Below are positions 11,467 through 21,988 of a DNA stretch of 64,000 nucleotides, piece by piece. Under the pieces are notes generated by a model, which searched no databases, was not told where the DNA came from, and saw only the letters and a list, made by a program, of their open reading frames with translations. Source of the stretch: Icerya purchasi (lineage: Eukaryota > Arthropoda > Insecta > Hemiptera > Monophlebidae); NCBI GenBank assembly GCA_039619475.1, contig CM077115.1:419748557-419812556 (forward strand), given 5' to 3'. Each line of letters starts with the position of its first letter. The first letter of the stretch is position 1. A program made the translations under genes and the position numbers.

Positions 11467-12056
11467 GTAAGCTCGCAAGCCGATATACCTTTCTATTAAA
11501 TTTTCGCCGGAATCCGAGAACCGTCGGTTTTTTGAACTTTTAAATTTTATGTCGCTCCCCTTATTAGACTTTGTAATTTTTCCGTTTTTTTTTTTTTTTT
11601 TTGATTTTTCCCGCTTCTATTTTTACTTTTGAATTTCTAATAGTTCGTCGTTCTCAAAATATTCGCTTAGCGTCTAAAAGAGAAATTATTTTTCCTCGCT
11701 CGTCTCTTTCGACTATTTCAGTACCGGTTAGTTGTTCTTATTGGTCGGGGCGGCGCTTAATACTTACGGTAGCCGATTTTCAAGGAAAACCTACATTCGA
11801 TGGACTTTGCTTTGGTACTAGTTTTCATTTTCAAGCCGGATGATAAATCCCATAGTCACTACCGTGTTGGTTATCGCTGACCGTCATCACTATCGTAACA
11901 AGGTCCCTTCTTGCACGATTCTCTCTCCGATGCGTGCACTACATCCGATACTGACATTCGCAGACGTCGACGACATGTTGGCTGCGTGCGTCGAAGATCG
12001 CTTTTTTTCTTCTTCCATTTACGTAGTTTAATTGGGTTTCGGTTTAGGTTTCTTTT
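11467..12056. other. unassigned, moderately GC-rich DNA
   Basis: Two plus frames (11601-11843 and 11840-12031) are open for 63-80 codons without family resemblance. A T-run lies at 11586-11601. I see nothing that identifies a gene. Confidence 0.35.
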
Positions 12057-12377
12057 AAATAATGTAAAGTAACGTAAAGTAAAGTAAAGTAAATCCTGTA
12101 TATCCTTGATAAGGTAGGTGGATTATGAAATTAAGCTTTTCATAATGTACTTTTAAGGTTCTAATGGATCTAAGGAGAATACTAGGACCAGTTCCTTTCC
12201 CCTTTTGGGATGAGTCGCCGTCACTTTCCCCAATTTCTCTGCTATAACCAATATTCAATTTCAGATTAGGCATATATCACTGGGACAGCGACTTGGATCC
12301 GAAACGAGGCGCAAGTCTCGGTAACCTATGGCACTTCTGATCTGGTGGCTGAGCACTTTAACCACTAGGCTACCGCG
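12057..12377 (-). mobile_element. tRNA-derived SINE, copy 1
   Basis: On the minus strand the copy starts with an A-box-like GGTAGCCTAGTGGTTAAAGT (12354-12375). A degenerate B-box region follows (AGGTTACCGAGACTTGC), then a tRNA-unrelated body. Its landmarks are CCTAATCTGAAATTGAA, GGAACTGGTCCTAGTATTCT and CATTATGAAAAGCTTAATTT. The 3' end is a run of TTTAC units (12057-12095, read as GTAAA on the plus strand). The body matches the full-length copy at 52541-52811 throughout. RNA polymerase III promoter boxes in the first 60 bases are diagnostic of tRNA SINEs; the tail type suggests dependence on a LINE that recognises a TTTAC-type end. Confidence 0.85.
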
Positions 12378-12387
12378 AATTTAAAGA

Positions 12388-12411
12388 TTTTTTTTTTTTT
12401 TTTTTTTTTTT
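12388..12411. repeat. poly(T) run
   Basis: A run of 24 T residues lies 10 bp beyond the head of the minus-strand SINE. It may be the poly(A) tail of a lost insertion or simple slippage. Confidence 0.9.
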
Positions 12412-13179
12412 CGTGGTATTTCTTAAGAAAGTCACTTGTCCTACTTATTTAATAACCTTACAAGTTTTTCCATACCATCGGATATCAAAAACCGCTCCGG
12501 GTAACGCAAGAACAGTTGAAAGAAGACCGATAATAATTACTTAACCGTGACAAATACATTTTCACGGTACGCTAGAAATGAAACACAACTAATGTTTATG
12601 CTGCATTTGTGATGACTGAAATAAATTAGTGTTTATTTATTTTCAGTTTATTGTAATTGCAAACGATGCAGTTGTAAATTTGTTTACAGAAGTGTTGGTA
12701 CAAATTTCTCCGTAGTAGAATGAAAATAAGCAGAATGATGGAAAGAGAGAGAGCGAGCGAGAGGGGGGGGGGGGGGGGGGTCAACGTGTTGGAATACCAA
12801 CACAGAACTAGACCGAGTGGTAATTTATCAGTTTCTGTTGCAGATTGTTGTTTTTGAATTCGGGCTCGTTGGGCCTGGAACAGAGTTATATATATTTAAT
12901 TAGATTCTGTTCGATGTTTTGAAAAATAATATTCGCAAGTAGGTTTCTCTCTCATTTTCCTGTGCGAGGTTAATGTCGAGAGTGTGTATCTGTATATGTC
13001 GGCATCCCCCGAAAATCTACGATATGTTCCGTTCGGTTATTTAAATATTTAGCAAGCGCATTTGAATAGAAAATGAGGTGTGTAGCGTTATGTACGACGT
13101 GAAAAGAACATTTTTGTTTGTTTGTACGACTGCATTTTTTCCTGTACCATTTTGATATCCCTTTATTTTCACCTTTCCG

Positions 13180-13181
<2 letters not shown>
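12412..13181. other. unassigned DNA with a G-run
   Basis: A GA-rich patch leads into an 18-bp G-run at 12763-12780, immediately followed by TCAACGTGTTGG. No coding signal was seen. Confidence 0.5.

Positions 13182-13230
<49 letters not shown>
13182..13230. repeat. (TA)n microsatellite
   Basis: About 24 uninterrupted TA units. Confidence 0.95.
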
Positions 13231-13231
<1 letters not shown>

Positions 13232-15396
13232 GTAATTTTACCGCTTTGTTTAATTACTTTTCTTTGTTTTTCTTTTTATTTTTTGGTTCCCGGGAGGATT
13301 TTAATTTCTCCCTATTTTAAGTAGATGTATTATTATAATAAATAATAGGTTGGAGGAGGCTTGAAAAATTTTAATTCCAAAGGTGTTCTCGCATTAAATA
13401 GCTATTATTTTATCGTAATAATGAGGGCAGATGAGTTTTGTTGATTTATTTTCGCTGTAAATTTTCCAAAACTTCTGCATTCCGTATATGTTAATATGGC
13501 CACACTATGAGCGTGAATTAATTGTTCGAAAGTAGTCCAGTATTTCTGTGATTTTTTTATCACACTTGCTTATGATCAACTGTTTTTATCATCATATTTA
13601 ACCTTATTTCTATATCGCATGAAAACATGTTTTCGATTAATCAGCATGGAAACGCTCTGCAATGCCGTTCCAGTACCTTCAAGTCAACTTGAAGTAAACG
13701 CCTGCATTTAGTTACTAATTGAAATTTGCCTTGACCGTCGTTTTTTACTGTGCTACGAATTATGTTAGATGAATAAAAACAAATTGAGAAGTGAAAGTAA
13801 TACTGAGCCGCCGAATTGCAAGTTCGTAATTTCCGTTTAGCTATTCGAAGAGAATTTATAAGACCCCGATTCCTTATTTGCGCATAATATTTTATTCGCA
13901 ACAAAATATAATAAACCCGGACGGTTCGATACCGATACCGGCTCGTAATTTCGAATGAAAATTTAAAAATACGTACCCGGCGATATGATACACAGTACAA
14001 GCACAAGCATTTAGGCTGCGTTGGTGTTTGTGAATTTTCAGACTGTGAACCGTACAAATAATAGGATGTGCATCATTTAATGTATCGATTTGCGTTAAAA
14101 CACGTATTTGTCCGAAACACGCTGAGATTTGAGCATGACTAAATTTTCTTCTCGGTGATATGTTGTACTGGTTATAATACACGGCTGTGTAAGAGTTTGG
14201 ACGGGTTTTAAAATTTTAAAAATCTATTTATTAATAGTATTTTCAGCGATATTTCAATATTTTCTTTTGCGTTGAGCATTGTTAAAATGATTACGATATT
14301 TTCTATTGTGTTTTGTACGTCTTAACATTTTATTAAATGTGTTCCTCCGGTATTTTGGGTTGGTTTACAAATGATTTTCCTCGTGTAATTTTAAGTTTAT
14401 TTTAATTAAGAATAACGAACATCATCAATACACTATACATATATGTATACATACATGTACAATAATGTTGTATAGATTGAGAAGAAAGGAACTGTTTACA
14501 ATGTTTCTTTATTAAAATATGTGCACTTTCAAACGTATAATACGAAATAGTATACATTTCTATTAAAAGTCAGTCGTGAAATCAGACTGGCGCGTATGCT
14601 TGCAATGATGCAGTACGAACATTTTACGGATATTGTTCAAATTCACTTTGTAAAAATTACTGTTCAGAAATAATTAATCATTTCTACGTTTTTACAATTT
14701 AATTTTGTTATTATTTATGCGTTAAATTTGTTAATCGAACGGATAGAAGTTGAGTTGCGTTTTCGTATCTTCTTTATAATCTGCATCGGCTATTAATTAA
14801 CCGGCATCTTATGATCGTCTAAGATGGCCGCCGCCAGTTTTCTTCTTATTCGCGCTAGTTCAGTATTATTCGGTTCGTAGATAAATACACATTGCGTTTT
14901 TCTTTTTCGCTTTGCTTTCTCTTTTTGTTTTATTGTATTCGTTCGATTTAATAAATCACAGAGATATTTGCAAAATAAATACGTAAAATTAACCTCCGAC
15001 GTCGACCAGCCTGAAATAAAGAAAAAGAAGTAATAATAACGAAAAGTGACTAATCAAATATGTACAATTCGATAAATAGGATTAATTAAACTCGCAGACT
15101 GCACGTTTCGTCGATTTCATTCTCCAGAAGTCGTCGGGCAGATATTGTTCTTCATCTAGGTCTTCTGCTGTTTTAACTGACATTATAATAATGATATATA
15201 TTTTTTTTTTTTCGGCCATAGCTTTCACCATTTGCCCGATCTACCCGTTTATTTAATTGCTATTATTCATATATACATACATACATTTATTACGTTTCGG
15301 TATTTGAAATGTACACCTTTCGCACTACAATAAAGTAAAACATAACGCGTTCAAACAATGTGCAGCATAATGAACTCCACTGTGAGCTTCTTTTTG
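13231..15396. other. unassigned DNA
   Basis: Overlapping minus frames at 13641-14182 (96 and 138 codons) have no recognisable motif and are probably fortuitous. At 14822-14837 the sequence AAGATGGCCGCC resembles the core of a YY1/Pho site, and 14870-14960 holds TATA-like and AATAAA-like words. This might be part of a solo LTR or a promoter, but I could not find LTR ends. T-rich patches lie at 15202-15213. Confidence 0.35.
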
Positions 15397-15576
15397 AATT
15401 GCCCTTTTGATCCCCCCCCCGCTCCTTCAATAAAACGCCTGCTCCTGGAGTGCCCTTCTTTTGCTTTTCAGCGTTCTCATTTTCGCATCATAGTGTCTCT
15501 GCAGTCATCTCTGGCTAACTGGTCCTTGAATATCGCAGACACTATTCAATTTCTTTATACAACTGGTTTGTTTTGA
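15397..15576 (+). pseudogene. I/R1-like LINE carboxyl-terminal relic
   Basis: The plus frame includes IKRLLLECPSFAFQRSHF and ends with SLNIADTIQFLYTTGLF and a stop at 15574-15576. I/R1-group proteins end with a 'VxHxLLECPxF' zinc-finger half followed about 40 residues later by 'FLxxTGLY'. Both landmarks and their spacing fit. The upstream half, where CxxC should lie, is broken by a C-run. It is a 5'-truncated remnant of a family different from the I-like family dominant in this window, whose proteins end SDRxRI. Confidence 0.55.
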
Positions 15577-15824
15577 GCCATTTCGCGTTCCCACCGTGAT
15601 AGTGTCGTAATAGTCCCGGTAGCTGTGGCACTCAAAAAAAAAAAGAAACTGAATCAATTCAGTACCATTATAATGATACTCAATACATTTTCATTCATCT
15701 TAGAGCCCGCTCAGCTACTGTATTTTCCATGCCTATCGGTGTTTTCATCAGACATCGTACCACACGGTTTGGAAAATGTGCATTTTTGTATGTGTATATG
15801 CATATATAAATATATATATATATA

Positions 15825-16115
15825 TTAATGACAACGTCATTCGTAGGCCGACTTTCATCACTTTTTGTACCCCAAAACGTTTCATTTTTTCTTTTTTTTT
15901 TTTTTTATATACCTCTTAGGCTCATCAACCAATTCAAAAACAAATAGAAAGGAAAGAAGTCGGTTATATTTTAATCCGATCAGAAATCGTTGATAAAAAG
16001 GAACAAATAGCAGGAATAACTAGTCTGGAAGGAAAAGACATGATATAAGACCCAAAACGTTACATATATATGAGAAAACAAGGTAGCGACAAAATGGACT
16101 GTTGCCCTGGTTAAT
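15825..16115 (+). repeat. TA-linked repeat family, unit 3 (interrupted)
   Basis: After a TA run (15810-15826) the unit starts TTAATGACAACGTCATTCG and continues CCCCAAAACGTTTCAT. It is then split by an I-like 3' fragment (15889-16046) and resumes with CCAAAACGTTACATATATAT. It ends near CCCTGGTTAATTATGTTAT, the same words found in unit 5. Confidence 0.65.
15889..16046 (-). pseudogene. I-like family, 3' end fragment B
   Basis: The minus strand reads YIMSFPSRLVIPAICSFLST then ISDRIKI and a stop (15964-15966). This parallels the end of the long RT protein at 43472 (SFLSAISDRVRI). A 3' untranslated stretch leads into a T-run at 15889-15906, the former poly(A) tail. Only about 25 codons are kept. 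It inserted into the TA-linked repeat unit 3, so it is younger than that unit. Confidence 0.65.
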
Positions 16116-16383
16116 TATGTTATTTAATGACAACGTCGTCCTTAGCTCGGCCCCATCACTTTTTTTCTCCCAAAACGTTACATATATCATCATATAAGAA
16201 GACAAAGTTGTGACAGAAAAAGTAGTGGCGATCGGGCTAAGCATGTCGTCAATTGTCCTCGTTCTATACGAAGTACAGAGATAATAGAACTGGAGGTCCG
16301 GGGGTGACCCTAGGCGGGGTTAAAGGGCGGAGCCCCTTGCGAAACACATAGGGCCGATTTATATATATATATATATATATATA
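16116..16383 (+). repeat. TA-linked repeat family, unit 4
   Basis: The unit begins ATGACAACGTCGTCCTTAGC and its start recurs inverted internally (GGGCTAAGCATGTCGTCA). The tail carries AAAGGGCGGAGCCCCTT (16322-16338), a GGGC/GCCC hairpin, then AGGGCCGATT and a TA run (16360-16383). Same architecture as 4577-5014 but diverged in sequence, which shows an old family. Confidence 0.7.
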
Positions 16384-16723
16384 TGACAACGCCCTTCTTA
16401 GCCCGACCAGATCATTTTTTTTGTCCAAAAGCGTTACATATATTGTACATAAGTATATAAGAAAGCTAAGTATCAAAAAAATGGATTGTTACCCTGGTTA
16501 ATTATGTTATTTTACGTTGGGGTTAATAAGAAATTCTGCTACGTTCCTGTGTTATAGAAGTAATGAAAAACATCCGGAAAGAATAACGTTGTCAATTTTT
16601 CTCGTTACGTACGAAGTATAGAAGTGATAGAACTGTGGTTCCGGGGGTGTCCTCAGGTGGGGTCAAGGAGTTAAGCCACTTGCGAGCCACGAAGGACCGA
16701 GTTATATATATATATATATATAT
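16384..16723 (+). repeat. TA-linked repeat family, unit 5
   Basis: Tandem to unit 4 across a TA run. It starts GACAACGCCCTTCTTAGCCC, repeats the CCCTGGTTAATTATGTTAT word and has an inverted partner AACGTTGTCAA. The tail GTCAAGGAGTTAAGCCACTT is the hairpin region with a weakened stem. It ends GGACCGAGTT and a TA run (16702-16723). Confidence 0.7.
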
Positions 16724-16999
16724 ACATATGTTACGTTTAATTCTTTTTAAACTGAGATATTGACAATACTTGTTTCATTTTTTTTTTTTTTTTTTTTAAC
16801 CATGTGCAATACCTTAGTCCCCACCAAGTAACTTGACTTGTCGGCGGGTTCCCAAAATAAATACACATGCGTATATTTATTTAATAAATATTACAAACTT
16901 AGTTTCTATAATTATTCATCTACTCGTATAACTGATATATATAAACCATTAAATACGTTTCCCCTTTCTCTAACAATTGTTCTTTTTATCTGTCTGTCC

Positions 17000-17440
17000 A
17001 ACCTAGTCTTCCTGGCAATCCGTGGTTCTCTTTGTTTCTTTCATTTCGTCACTCTGTTGTTGTCTCCGTTATTCGTCTGCGTTCTTAAGCCATACTTTAT
17101 TATCTTCTTCCCGTTTTCGTTTTTCGTTGGTTGCATCATTGTCCTCTCCACTCAAACGATGAGCATGTTTGCGATGCGGACTATGTGTTCTTTGAGTGTT
17201 CATCTCTTTCTGTTGAGTGCTTTGCTTTCTACTTCAGTTTGCTGAGACTTGGTCTTCCTACTCCATATTGCGCCTCTTATGTCCTGTCTTTTTCCTCTTC
17301 ACAGACAGTTCCTATTATTTGTTCCTTTTTCCTAACAATATCTGACCATATCAAAATATAATTGATTCCTTCCTATTCTAATTGTTTCTGGGTAAAGGTC
17401 CCTGGTTGACAGGCCCAAAAAAAACCAAAAAAAACCACTA
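17000..17440 (+). pseudogene. I-like family, 3' end fragment C
   Basis: Adjacent plus frames read NPWFSLFLSFRHSVVVSVIR and then HHCPLHSNDEHVCDADYVFF, LGLPTPYCASYVLSF and ISDHIKI with a stop at 17359-17361. These parallel residues about 923-1039 of the RT frame at 43472-46591 in order, including the terminal zinc-finger-like CPLH...C...H...C block. A stop or frameshift lies between the first two blocks. The 3' untranslated region ends CCCTGGTTGACAGGCCCAAA, an A-rich tail. A 5'-truncated, decayed insertion. Confidence 0.75.
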
Positions 17441-17721
17441 AATATCTATCTCGCACCCATTATCAAAACAATGTAAACCTTAGGTAGTGATGTACTTATA
17501 TAAACTTTTACAAACTGACTTATATATATATATACTCATACACACGCACACACATATATATGTACATATACATGCATGCACATATACACCCGCGTATTAT
17601 ATACGGATTAATATAATGCTTATATTTGTTGTTAACTAAATTTTAGTAACATTTCTTTTACTTTAATTTTATTTATTTTCGTATTGTTTTGCTGTAATAT
17701 ATTATTTATACCGGTATATTA
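17441..17721. repeat. mixed TA/CA microsatellite and flanks
   Basis: From 17520 to 17600 the DNA is a degenerate TATA/CACA/CATA microsatellite. The remainder is AT-rich and unassigned. Confidence 0.7.
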
Positions 17722-18300
17722 TTAAGTAACTTTGTTTCGTTGTAGTTTGTCTTCATGTTTATTAGCGTGTTTTCTGTGTTGAACTGCATACTGTCTAACG
17801 TTACGGAAATTGTAATTATATGATGTTACGCTGATTTCGTTTTCTAGGTATTTAATTAGAAAATTGTATTTAAGTATGTCATTTTCGTCGGGGTAAGTAT
17901 TAATTATCTTTCCGTAATGTTCGAAGAATTTGCATTTGAGAGAGTTTTTGATATTTTTTTCCCAGTACACAGACTTTCAAACATTTATCCTGTAAATATA
18001 TGTAGTTAAATTGCTTCGGTTTCGTATTATTCGTGTGTCCCCAGGCCACAATACCTAGTAAAAGTGTGTTTGACATAATGCGTTGAAAACCATTATTTTG
18101 TTTGAGGTATTTATAACAAAAAGTTTTTCATTTGATGGAGACTGGGATTTACGTACAGTAGTAAAATTCGTTTTCTTTCTTAGAATCTAAGCAATAACAT
18201 TTTAAGTCAGTAGCAACAAGAACCCCAATTATTTCTAAATTTTTATTTAGAAATTGATTTGTAAGTTCACAGTGTGGATTCGAACAAAGCTCGCTTGATA
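17722..18300 (-). pseudogene. decayed non-LTR reverse transcriptase segment
   Basis: On the minus strand, reading from 18300 downward, broken frames give LEIIGVLVATDLKCYC, then QRIMSNTLLLGIVAWGHTNN, then an 82-codon open stretch with YWEKNIKNSLKCKFFEHYG. LINE reverse transcriptases have a 'VKYLGVxIDxxLxW' block, then about 60 residues later 'YxALxxSxLxYGIxxWG' followed by basic helices. The first two pieces match in order and spacing. The final open stretch is not clearly similar to anything. Stops and frameshifts make it a pseudogene. Confidence 0.5.
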
Positions 18301-19737
18301 TATATGTTACTAAATGAGTAATTCTTGCACATACATGCGTTACCGGTCTTTCAGAATGGCTCTAATGATTCTGATAAAATTCAGAAATTAATAGGAGTCT
18401 TTAAGGTATAGAAATCGGCTGTTCTTGGAAATAGTGGCAAACAGTGTTCGTGTTAGTGATTAAACCGGTATTTAGGATTTACTGAAAAATACATTTATAT
18501 ATATATATTGGTTATGTTCCGCTCATTTTGCCTATCGGTAAAACGAACGGACCATACCTTGTTTTTTTTTATACTTTTATATATCGCCCGCGTCAACCCG
18601 CTATCAACGAAAAATAATTAACTAATTTATCACATATTTTACTAGGTTTTTTAAATACAATAACATGCGGAACGAAAAAAATTATTCTAAGAAATTATTA
18701 CATTTTCTTTACGACTAGATTAATCTTTGCGGCGAGGGCCCTCTCATTGTTCCTTCACACACACTTATCGCACCGCACAATTCACACTAAACAATTAACT
18801 ATAATGTACACAACAAAAAGAAAAACGTATAAATATGGTAAAGAGCAAAAAAAACTTGCTGTACGGATTTTCTTTTTACGTTTCGGATTTTGCTGTGCGG
18901 TTACAGTCCGTAATCTTCGAAAATCTGCCGGCTATTACTCCGCTTCGGTTTCTTCTATTTTTTTTTTTTTTATATGTCGTTGAATTCGGCGACTGATTGG
19001 TGTACGATTAACGGTAATCCAGGTTTCTTTCTTGCGTCGGAATTTCTTAATTTAAATGCTAATAATAAATTTTTAATTCATTGCAATTTTACAAATATGT
19101 ATATTATAAAATTCGCTCTTCGGAGCGTTGACACGATTGACCAACAATAACCTGTATACGTCGTCGAAAAACGTGGTCCGATCTAAAAACGATCAGTGCA
19201 GCATTCACTCCGCGATAAGCGCTGATTTTACTACCTCCGCACCGCCTCTATAAATACAAAAGATCGTAATCGCTGTCTTTTGTTTAAGTTCGGGATATCT
19301 ATTATTATCTATCTCTGCTCTACCGTCTTCGAGCCAGAGCACAGCCATTAGCAGTTCGGTATTAGCTTGCCTTATCAATTATTATTATTATTATTATCAT
19401 TAATAGTGTTATAAATGTCTGCGTGTGTACCTGACTGGTTCGCAACAATATTTACCATGTTAAATAGGAAATTAATAAATTTAATTTATTCACGCTATTT
19501 ATAAGGAGATTTTAAATGTTACGTAAACTAAAATACACTTTTAAGACTGAAAAATAGAGTTATGCAATTGTAACTTTCACATTACATTATTGTTATATTT
19601 TTAAATGCTTGTGAAACTCATGAATACGTCGATCGATTTGTAAGTTCGAAATAAACTCGACCACTAGAAACAATGTTTATATATAGTCGTATACATATAT
19701 GTATGTAAAAGTAAAATGAATCCCATATACTGTTGAA
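18301..19737. other. unassigned DNA with a promoter-like patch
   Basis: No coding sequence. At 19249-19256 TATAAATA follows a GC-richer patch (19150-19245). It is itself followed by mixed sequence and an ATT triplet run (19378-19398). This could be a core promoter or part of a solo LTR, but paired LTR ends or a downstream gene were not found. Confidence 0.35.
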
Positions 19738-19925
19738 AAGGTATCATGGATTGTGAAATTCAATTTTTTATGATGTACTTAAAGGGGTCTAATGGATTTG
19801 AAGAGAATCGATTTCCTCCTCCTTTTGAGATAATCTGCATTTACTATACCAGATTTCTCCGGTGCCCATTAATTTCAAACTGGCCAAACGTAGAAGTGAT
19901 TTAGCCAAGCACATTAACTACCATG
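19738..19925 (-). mobile_element. tRNA-derived SINE, copy 3 (internally deleted)
   Basis: On the minus strand the fragment keeps an A-box-like region (TAGTTAATGTGCTTGGCTAA), then AGAAATCTGG, AGTACATCATAAAAAATTG and CACAATCCATGA. These match the order in the copies at 12057 and 52541. The B-box segment is missing and the 3' TTTAC tail is gone. It is the most diverged of the three. Confidence 0.65.
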
Positions 19926-21612
19926 AACTCCAGCACCGTCTATATAAATGCATTGATGATAATGACATTCTTGCGCCGTCGGTTATGAAAAACAAATGTT
20001 ATGAAATATGTAAAATGATATTTCGAAGTGAAGAGGATGGTGATCGATTTCATATATGTATATACCTTGAATTTCTGTCTACCTAATACATTTTCGATTT
20101 ATTCGAAAATATTAATCATGTCGCTTTCACGATTTTATTGTTCGTGGAGCGGAAAATATTTAAGACGCTACATTAAATCAGTCTAGAAAATTATTCGCGG
20201 ACAACTGATTTTGCATATTCAAATAACTAAAGTAGTATGAAATTTATAAAAGTGTAATAACTGGCCGTAATTTATTATTTACAATTTGCTTTCGTTTTCT
20301 GCGATCTTATCTTAATAATAATAATAATAATAATAATAACAACAATAACAATAATAAGGATTTTAAATAAATAGGAAGTTAAACATCATTGAGCGCCATT
20401 GTTTCCGCTAATTTTGTTAGTATTTCGGATGTTTGGTGAAAAGTGTGTGTAAGGGTATAAAAAAAAAATAAACTGTAAACGTCGAAATAGGCTACATTTT
20501 ACCGAAAGAAACTTGTTATTATTTGCCAACGCTGCTTCAAAATTAGCTCTCTTCAGTTCGGACGCGACTTTGCTTAATTTGTCGTTGTGTACGTTAAAGA
20601 TGGTTCGTTTTAGCAGAGCTTGTCAATCGAAAAGTTCAAAGTGACCGAGTTAAATAATTAAAACTCTTCTGGAGTCGTTAAAATAAACAACGACTCGCGC
20701 TGAATTTATACCGGGCAGCTAGAAAAGAAAACTTCCGCGGAAAATACGGAAAAGGATTCAGTAAAACTGCCTGATACGGTTCCTTACATTAGCGACATTC
20801 AAATTATGAAGTTTCGAAATTGGGCCGGAGATTCGTAATAAAAAGGAAAAAACATTTTAGGACAGAGGTTACGCGTACTAAGTATTCGTTAAAAATTTGT
20901 CTCGGAAAATAAAAAGCATTTAATTAGATAGAAAGATTTTCGAAAAACTTTCAGACAACCACTTTTGTAAATATTTCGTCAGTTTCCATAAATCAACTGT
21001 CGAGTGGTAATTTTTGTTTTTTTTTATTTTTATACAAAATTAGCTCCCGCTCCATTTAGAGAAACTTCTGCCTCTAGGAATTTCAGAAATTGATCCGGAC
21101 CCTCATTTACTATCGTATATTAGGATACACTCCGCCATACTTGCTTATTCTTATTGCCAATGTAATTATCATTACAATAAATATTATCATTTCGAACGTT
21201 TTTATTTTTATTTTTGCTGACAGAGCACAAAGCTCCTCCATATATGAAATGTGAATGATTTAATTTAATTCAAATATTACTACACCAACGGGGTGATCTG
21301 GAGAAAACTTGCTCCGCAGAACATGTTGCCTGACGTTCAAATTGAATTCAATTTTTTACGTTATGTATCCAATTACGGTTTGTTATTCCCATCCGAAAAT
21401 TATCAAAAATTTTTTACACAAATTTATTCATACATGCGCCGCTTGTATCGCGTTGTTTGATTGTTTCCGTTTAGATAAATTCTTTAAAAAACCGTTTTCT
21501 GCATTTACTATATTCATAGGTGTTTCAATGGCTATAGGTAGCACGTTTATTTAAATTTATTATTAAAATTCGTCTGGGAGTAAAAAAATACAAGTTTACT
21601 GTAGAAATTTAT
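19926..21612. other. unassigned DNA
   Basis: Contains an AAT/AAC triplet microsatellite (20312-20356). The frame 19862-20086 starts inside SINE DNA and I reject it as a gene. Nothing else recognisable. Confidence 0.4.
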
Positions 21613-21858
21613 ATATGTACATTAATTACAACGTAATTCTTAAGCTACCCCCCCCCCCATTAGAAAAAATGTCCCAATGTTATATAACGTTTATTATATT
21701 TTATAGGACTTTTGTGATTATGTTATTATTCATATGGACCGATTTAGAATTACGTTGTAAATTTTGATCATTTTATAGTATAGATGAGAAAGAGACAGAA
21801 ATGTAAGCAAGAAGAGTCAAGGGGCATAGCCCCTTGCTAGATCAAAATGACCGAATTT
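21613..21858 (+). repeat. TA-linked repeat family, unit 6
   Basis: It begins ATTAATTACAACGTAATTC and contains AAAAATGTCCCAATGTTAT and the inverted GAATTACGTTGTAAATTTT. The tail reads AAGGGGCATAGCCCCTTGC (21819-21837). The hairpin stem GGGGC/GCCCC is intact although the loop differs from unit 2. A long TA tract follows at once. Confidence 0.75.
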
Positions 21859-21930
21859 TATATATATATATATATATAATATGTATATATATATATATAT
21901 ATATAATATGTATATATATATATATATATA

Positions 21931-21961
<31 letters not shown>

Positions 21962-21988
21962 ATATGTATATATATATATATGTATAAT
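21859..21988. repeat. TA minisatellite with an ATAATATGTATA punctuation
   Basis: Alternating TA interrupted about every 30 bp by AATATGTA, giving four or five higher-order units. The 115-codon minus frame here is a simple-repeat artefact. Confidence 0.9.

Noticed and set aside
13641..14182. Two overlapping minus ORFs of 96 and 138 codons
   Set aside because: No recognisable domain, and the overlap in different frames suggests chance.
14822..14960. Solo LTR or YY1-controlled promoter
   Set aside because: The AAGATGGCCGCC word and TATA/AATAAA-like words are suggestive, but no TG...CA ends, target duplication or second copy were found.
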